Positions 58,627-64,000 of a stretch of DNA of 64,000 nucleotides are shown piece after piece. Numbering within the stretch: the first letter of the stretch is position 1; each line of letters begins with the position of its first letter. A model generated the notes under the pieces. The model was not told the DNA's origin, made no database searches, and saw only the letters and a program-made list of their open reading frames with translations. The stretch covers positions 62,001-126,000 of the forward strand of contig CAWKOG010000019.1 of assembly GCA_963851215.1 (NCBI GenBank). Reading direction: 5' to 3'. This DNA is from DATKFM01 sp963851215 (lineage in GTDB: Bacteria; Pseudomonadota; Alphaproteobacteria; Dongiales; Dongiaceae). The position numbers and the translations under genes were made by a program.

Positions 58627-58749
58627 TTCAGCAAGAAAGGGCAGAGCCGGCAATCAAGAAACCGGTAGCGTAGCAAGCAAAAAATCCGGCGCGACCGGAG
58701 GACCGATAACAGGGCACTCAAGGGTGCCCACAACAGGGAAGGAAACAGC

Positions 58750-59757
58750 ATGAGCAAGACAGGGATTACGCGGCGCGGATTCGGCCTGATGGCCGGCGCG
58801 GCCGCCACAACGACTGTTCTCGGTCGCCGCACGCTCGCGGCCGATCCGATCAAGACTGCCGCCATCTATACGGTGCCGGTGGAGCAGCAATGGGTGAGCC
58901 GCATCCACAAGGCCGCCACGACGGCGGTGGAACGGGGCGATATCGCCTATGTGTTTTCGGAGAGCGTCTCCAACACCGACTATGAGCGCGTGATGCGCGA
59001 ATATGCGGAGGCCGGTCACAAGCTGATCATCGGCGAGGCCTTTGCGGTCGAAGAGGCGGCGCGCGCGGTGGCGAAGGACTACCCGGACACGGCGTTCCTG
59101 ATCGGCTCCAGCTACAAGCCGGACGCGGCGCTGCCGAACTTTGCGGTGTTCGACAACTATATCCAGGACGCTTCGTACCTCACGGGCATGATCGCGGGAT
59201 CCATGACCAAGAGCGGCAGCATCGGCATGGTGGGCGGCTATCCAATTCCCGAGGTGAACCGGCTGATGAATGCCTTCATGGCCGGCGTCGCGGAAACCCG
59301 CGCCGACGCGAAGTTCCAGGTCGCCTTCATCGGCAGCTGGTTCGATCCGCCGAAGGCGAAGGAGACGGCCCTGGCGCAGATCGATGCCGGCGCCGACATC
59401 ATGTATGCCGAGCGCTTCGGCGTCTCCGACGCGGCGAAGGATCGGAGCATCCTGGCCATCGGCAATGTGATCGATACTCAGGCCGATTATCCGGATACCG
59501 TCGTCGCCTCGGCGCTCTGGCACTTCGAGCCGACCCTGGACACCGCCATCGGCAAGGTGAAGGACGGCAAGTTCACCGCCGACGATTACGGCGTCTATTC
59601 CGCGATGAAGGCCGGCGGCTGCAGCCTGGCGCCGCTGGGCACGTTCGAGGGCAAGGTGCCGGCGGATGTGATGGCCAAGGTCGGCGAGCGCGAAAAGGCG
59701 ATCAAGGACGGCAGCTTCACCGTCGAGATCAACGACGGCGAACCGAAGTCGTCGTAG
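58750..59757 (+). CDS. BMP-family nucleoside-type substrate-binding protein
   Basis: A 335-residue periplasmic protein. The N-terminus is a Tat-type signal (TRRGFGLMAGAAATTTV). The BMP/PnrA fold has TAAIYTVPVEQQWVSRIHK, HKLIIGEAFAVEEAAR, FAVFDNYIQDASYLTGMIAG, IGMVGGYPIPEVNRLMNAF and AMKAGGCSLAPLGTF. BMP proteins typically feed nucleosides or purine-like ligands to the ATPase/permeases encoded next. ATG 58750 follows GGGAAGGAAA. Confidence 0.88.
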   Translation: MSKTGITRRGFGLMAGAAATTTVLGRRTLAADPIKTAAIYTVPVEQQWVSRIHKAATTAVERGDIAYVFSESVSNTDYERVMREYAEAGHKLIIGEAFAVEEAARAVAKDYPDTAFLIGSSYKPDAALPNFAVFDNYIQDASYLTGMIAGSMTKSGSIGMVGGYPIPEVNRLMNAFMAGVAETRADAKFQVAFIGSWFDPPKAKETALAQIDAGADIMYAERFGVSDAAKDRSILAIGNVIDTQADYPDTVVASALWHFEPTLDTAIGKVKDGKFTADDYGVYSAMKAGGCSLAPLGTFEGKVPADVMAKVGEREKAIKDGSFTVEINDGEPKSS

Positions 59758-59773
59758 TGGCTGGTCTCATACA

Positions 59774-59983
59774 TCCCCTCTCCCCTTGGGGGAGAGGGGG
59801 CAGGGGGTGAGGGGTCCGGCGCACAACAGCGCGCCCATCATTCAATCCACTACCCGCATGAGCCATGGCCGCTAGAGCAGAGTCATCCACGCCTGCATCC
59901 ACTTCGCTTCGAGATAGGATTCTTGGCGCGCATTCGCGCAGAAACCCCTCCCCCCTTCCCCTCTCCCCCAAGGGGCGAGGGGT
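59774..59983. repeat. Two short copies of the CCCCTCTCCCC repeat family, one terminator-like
   Basis: Copy one is 59774-59814 (CCCCTCTCCCC...GGTGAGGGG). Copy two is 59944-59983, where CCCCTCTCCCCC-AAGGGGCGAGGGG is followed by TTTTCTTTT and could terminate the BMP transcript on the plus strand. The 270-bp gap between the BMP gene and the ATPase gene holds no ORF. Confidence 0.6.
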
Positions 59984-60028
59984 TTTCTTTTCTGCTAACT
60001 TCAATGAACCCGGCATAGTGCTCCCACG

Positions 60029-61556
<1,528 letters not shown>

Positions 61557-61567
<11 letters not shown>

Positions 61568-62607
61568 GCCCCGGGAACAGGCGCCGCTGGGGGTGATGGT
61601 GCTGGCGCCGCTGGGCGCCTTTGCCGCCAGCCTGCTATTCGCAGCATTGCTGGTGCAGTGGAGCGGCGCCGATGCCCTGAGCACCTTCGGTTTGGTCATC
61701 AAGGGCGCCGCCGGTTCGTCTTTCGCGCTCCTGGAAACGCTGACGCGCGCCACGCCGCTGATATTCACCGGCCTCGCCGCCGCCGTCGCCTTCCGCGCCA
61801 AGCTGTGGAACATCGGCGGCGAAGGGCAGTTCTATCTCGCCGCGGTCATGACTGTCGTTCTCGGGACGGGATTGTTGAAATTGCCGGCGCCATTGCTGGT
61901 GCCGCTGCTCTATGATCGGGGGTGCCTTGGCCGGCGCGGTGGCGCTGCTGGGACCGGCTTTGCTCAAGACGCGCCTGGGCGTCGATGAAGTCGTCACCAC
62001 ACTGCTGCTCAATTTCATCATCATATTGTTCGTCAGCCTGTTGCTGGAGGGACCGCTGAAGGATCCCATGGGCCTCGGCTGGCCGCAGTCATCCAAGGTG
62101 ATCCCGGAGGCGGCGTTGCCGAAATTGATTCAGGGCAAGCGGCTGCATCTGGGCTTCGTCATCGCCATCGTGACCGCCGTCGCCGTCTGGATCGTGAATA
62201 CGCGCACGGCTCTCGGATTCGAGATGCGCGCCGTCGGCCACAACGCGCGGGCGGCGAAGTTTCTGGGCATGCCTGTGGATGCGGTCATGCTGAAGACGGC
62301 GTTGCTGTCGGGTGGGCTGGCGGGCCTGGCCGGCGTCAGCGAAGTGGCGGGATTGAAGGGCAACCTGACGCTCGATCTCTCGCCGGGCTTCGGCTACGCC
62401 GGAATCGTCGTCGCCATGCTGGCGTTCCTGCATCCGCTCGGCGTGATCGCGGCGGCGATCTTCGTCGCCGGCGTGTTCGTCGGCGCCGACGCGATGAGCC
62501 GCTCCGCCGGCGTGCCCAGCTACATCGCCGACGTGATGGTGGCGACGTCCCTGCTGACCATGGTGGTGGCGATCATGTTCACGCGGTACCGGGTGCGGTG
62601 GCGGTAG
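61557..62607 (+). CDS. Nucleoside-type ABC transporter permease (one frameshift)
   Basis: About 350 residues, starting at ATG 61557 (MRLEPREQAPLGVMVL). Landmarks: FTGLAAAVAFRAKLWNIGGE and GQFYLAAVMTVVLG, typical of the NupP/YufP family. After a one-base insertion near 61915 it continues MIGGALAGAVALLGP, LGVDEVVTTLLLNFI and ALGFEMRAVGHNARAAKFLG. About nine to ten helices. It pairs with the permease at 63105; the two genes are now separated by the GxxExxY element. Confidence 0.88.
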
Positions 62608-62621
62608 AAGAAAGTAGTATG

Positions 62622-63075
62622 CACCACAAAGTCACAAAGGACACGAAGCGAACAAGATGAATATCGACATTAGTAACGATCCGGCAAGCAACAAGGTAAT
62701 TGGCTTAGCGATCGATATTCACCGGAGCCTTGGACCCGGCTTGCTTGAGTCAGCCTACGAGGAGTGCTTCGCGCTCGAACTTCGACAGAATGCCATCGCA
62801 TTTCAGGGGCAAGTGCCGCTCGCAATTACCTACAAAGGCATGACCCTGGACTGTAGTTACAGGTTGGACTTCGTTATCGAGCAATATTTGATTGTCGAGC
62901 TCAAATCGGTCGAACGCTTATTGCCCATCCACGAAGCGCAGCTTCTCACATATCTGAAACTGAGCGGAATGCGCGTTGGCCTACTGATGAATTTCAATGT
63001 TCGCCTCCTTAGAGATGGAATCAAACGTCTTGTCGTTTAGTGAGTTAGCTTCGTGATCTTTGTGACTTTGTGGTG
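62622..63075. mobile_element. Inverted-repeat element carrying a GxxExxY nuclease-like gene
   Basis: The 28-bp arms (62622-62649 and inverted 63048-63075; both CACCACAAAGTCACAAAG...CACGAAGC) match at 26 of 28 positions. The gene within starts 8 bp after the left arm and stops 8 bp before the right arm, so the 454-bp unit is nothing but gene plus arms. It is wedged between the two permease genes of an ABC operon. A gene-free copy of the family is at 53220-53347. No transposase is present. Confidence 0.75.
62657..63040 (+). CDS. GxxExxY protein (PD-(D/E)XK-like)
   Basis: A 127-residue protein with the family-naming motif in LGPGLLESAYEECFA (G-x-x-E-x-x-Y). RLDFVIEQYLIVELKSVE follows and supplies the Asp and Glu-x-Lys of a PD-(D/E)XK nuclease core. 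QLLTYLKLSGMRVGLLMNF is the usual C-terminal helix-strand. ATG 62657 begins 8 bp after the repeat arm. GxxExxY proteins are widespread orphans without a settled function. Base composition is lower in GC than in the permeases around it, which fits insertion. Confidence 0.85.
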   Translation: MNIDISNDPASNKVIGLAIDIHRSLGPGLLESAYEECFALELRQNAIAFQGQVPLAITYKGMTLDCSYRLDFVIEQYLIVELKSVERLLPIHEAQLLTYLKLSGMRVGLLMNFNVRLLRDGIKRLVV

Positions 63076-63104
63076 AAATTTTTTTCTAACTGTAACGAAC
63101 TGAA

Positions 63105-64000
63105 ATGGACGCCATAGACATCCTTCTGACGACGACGCTCTGGGCCGCGGCGGTGCGGATTGCGGCGCCGTATGTGTTCGGCACGCTGGGGGAGCTGATC
63201 TGCGAGCGGGCGGGCGTGTTGAACCTGGGGATCGAGGGCATCATGACCGCCGGCGCCTTCGCCGGCTGGTACACGGTTTATGCCGGCGGCGATCTCTGGA
63301 CCGGCGTGCTGGTGGCCGCGCTGACGGGTGCGGCGTTCGGTTTGCTGCATGGCGTGCTCGTGGTGCCGCTGGGCCTGTCGCAGCATGTGGTGGGCATCGG
63401 CATCACGCTGTTTGCCAGCAGCCTGACCTATTACAGCTATCGCGTGCTGTTCCCGAAGGTGACCTCGCCGCCGCGCATCCCGCCGTTCGAACCTTTCGCA
63501 AATACCGATCTGTTGCAGATTCCATTAGTTGGCGAAGCCCTGTTTCAACTGTCGCTGATTCCCTTCTTCGGCGAAGTACTTTTCCACCAAACGCCCCTCA
63601 CCTACCTGTCATTCATCCTGGTCGTCATCGCCGCCTATGTTTTGTACCGCACGCCGTCTGGGGCTGGCGGTGCGCACGGTCGGCGAGAATCCGGCGGCAG
63701 TGGAAGCCCAGGGCATCGACGTAACGCTGCTGCGCATCGGTGCGGTGATGGTGGGAAGCGCCGTCATGGCCATCGGCGGCGCCTTTCTGACCATGTCGGC
63801 GTTCAATGCCTTCTTCTTCGAGATGGTCAACGGACGCGGCTGGATCTGCATTGCTCTGGTGGTGTTCGGCAGTTGGCGGCCGGGCAAGGCGTTGCTGGGG
63901 GCGCTGCTGTTCGCGCTGTTCGACGCCTATCAGCTCCGCCTGCAGCAGCTTGCGGGGCAGTACGTGCCCTATCAGCTATTCCTGATGCTGCCCTTCGTGC
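63105..64000 (+). CDS. Nucleoside-type ABC transporter permease, second subunit (frameshifted; 3' end cut by window)
   Basis: Starts at ATG 63105 (MDAIDILLTTTLWAAAVRIA) and runs off the right edge. It has FGTLGELICERAGVLNLGIE and EGIMTAGAFAGW, the NupQ/YufQ signature. A one-base insertion near 63655 shifts the frame; it then continues LGLAVRTVGENPAAVEAQGI, MAIGGAFLTMSAFNAFFFE and NGRGWICIALVVFG. It forms the membrane channel with the permease at 61557. Confidence 0.88.
   Translation, partial: MDAIDILLTTTLWAAAVRIAAPYVFGTLGELICERAGVLNLGIEGIMTAGAFAGWYTVYAGGDLWTGVLVAALTGAAFGLLHGVLVVPLGLSQHVVGIGITLFASSLTYYSYRVLFPKVTSPPRIPPFEPFANTDLLQIPLVGEALFQLSLIPFFGEVLFHQTPLTYLSFILVVIAAYVLYRTPSGAGGAHGRRESGGSGSPGHRRNAAAHRCGDGGKRRHGHRRRLSDHVGVQCLLLRDGQRTRLDLHCSGGVRQLAAGQGVAGGAAVRAVRRLSAPPAAACGAVRALSAIPDAALR

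Overview
The window is high-GC DNA with dense, short-spaced operons. The gene content points to an alphaproteobacterium of the Rhodospirillales/Hyphomicrobiales kind: a rhizobial-type glycerol ABC transporter (glpSTPQUV) with glpR/glpD/glpK, a RutR-PreT-PreA pyrimidine-reduction cluster with a textbook RutR box, a Blh/PmpAB-type sulfur divergon, and a CHASE2 cyclase with a FecR protein. I cannot name the species.

Layout. 1-2.8 kb: a VWA-domain secreted protein (cut by the left edge) and pgk. 3.1-5.3 kb: a methyltransferase coupled to an alanine-racemase-like gene that has lost two hallmark catalytic residues. 5.3-13.0 kb (minus strand): a polyamine-type ABC transporter followed by a glycosyltransferase with a histone-like basic tail, a double cupin and an aldehyde dehydrogenase. 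13.1-21.8 kb: CHASE2 nucleotide cyclase, an ETHE1/Blh-like metallo-hydrolase divergent from pmpAB, a FecR protein, a CPA1 antiporter with a cyclic-nucleotide-binding domain, and an EamA exporter. 21.9-27.8 kb (minus): APC permease, a small membrane protein with an ammonium transporter, nucleoside hydrolase, GST. 28.0-29.5 kb: a heavily decayed C13 peptidase gene. 29.5-42.2 kb: FGGY kinase, TIM-barrel protein and the whole glycerol regulon. 42.2-45.1 kb: GT8-like protein, a DUF559 nuclease gene inside inverted repeats, and a trans-3-hydroxy-L-proline dehydratase. 45.1-49.2 kb: a visibly AT-richer island with one giant broken gene (HigA-type HTH at the N-terminus, about 1,360 codons) behind a perfect 25-bp palindrome. 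49.5-64 kb: rutR, preT, preA, an N-carbamoyl amidohydrolase, an NMT1-type ABC transporter and a BMP/nucleoside ABC transporter. Together these form a pyrimidine/nucleoside uptake and reductive-degradation locus whose intercistronic gaps are full of palindromic repeats.

Most interesting point: two small PD-(D/E)XK-like nuclease genes (DUF559 at 43.6 kb, GxxExxY at 62.7 kb) each sit exactly between inverted copies of a different intergenic repeat. Gene-free copies of the same repeat families lie nearby (53.2 kb; 58.5 kb; 59.8-60.0 kb). This looks like nuclease-carrying elements with MITE-like derivatives.

Quality caveat: about 20 genes are broken by single-base indels that are nearly all one-base insertions, with conserved residues intact on both sides. 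I read most as sequencing or assembly errors. I keep them as CDS and give the break points, and call only the C13 peptidase and the giant gene pseudogenes as sequenced.
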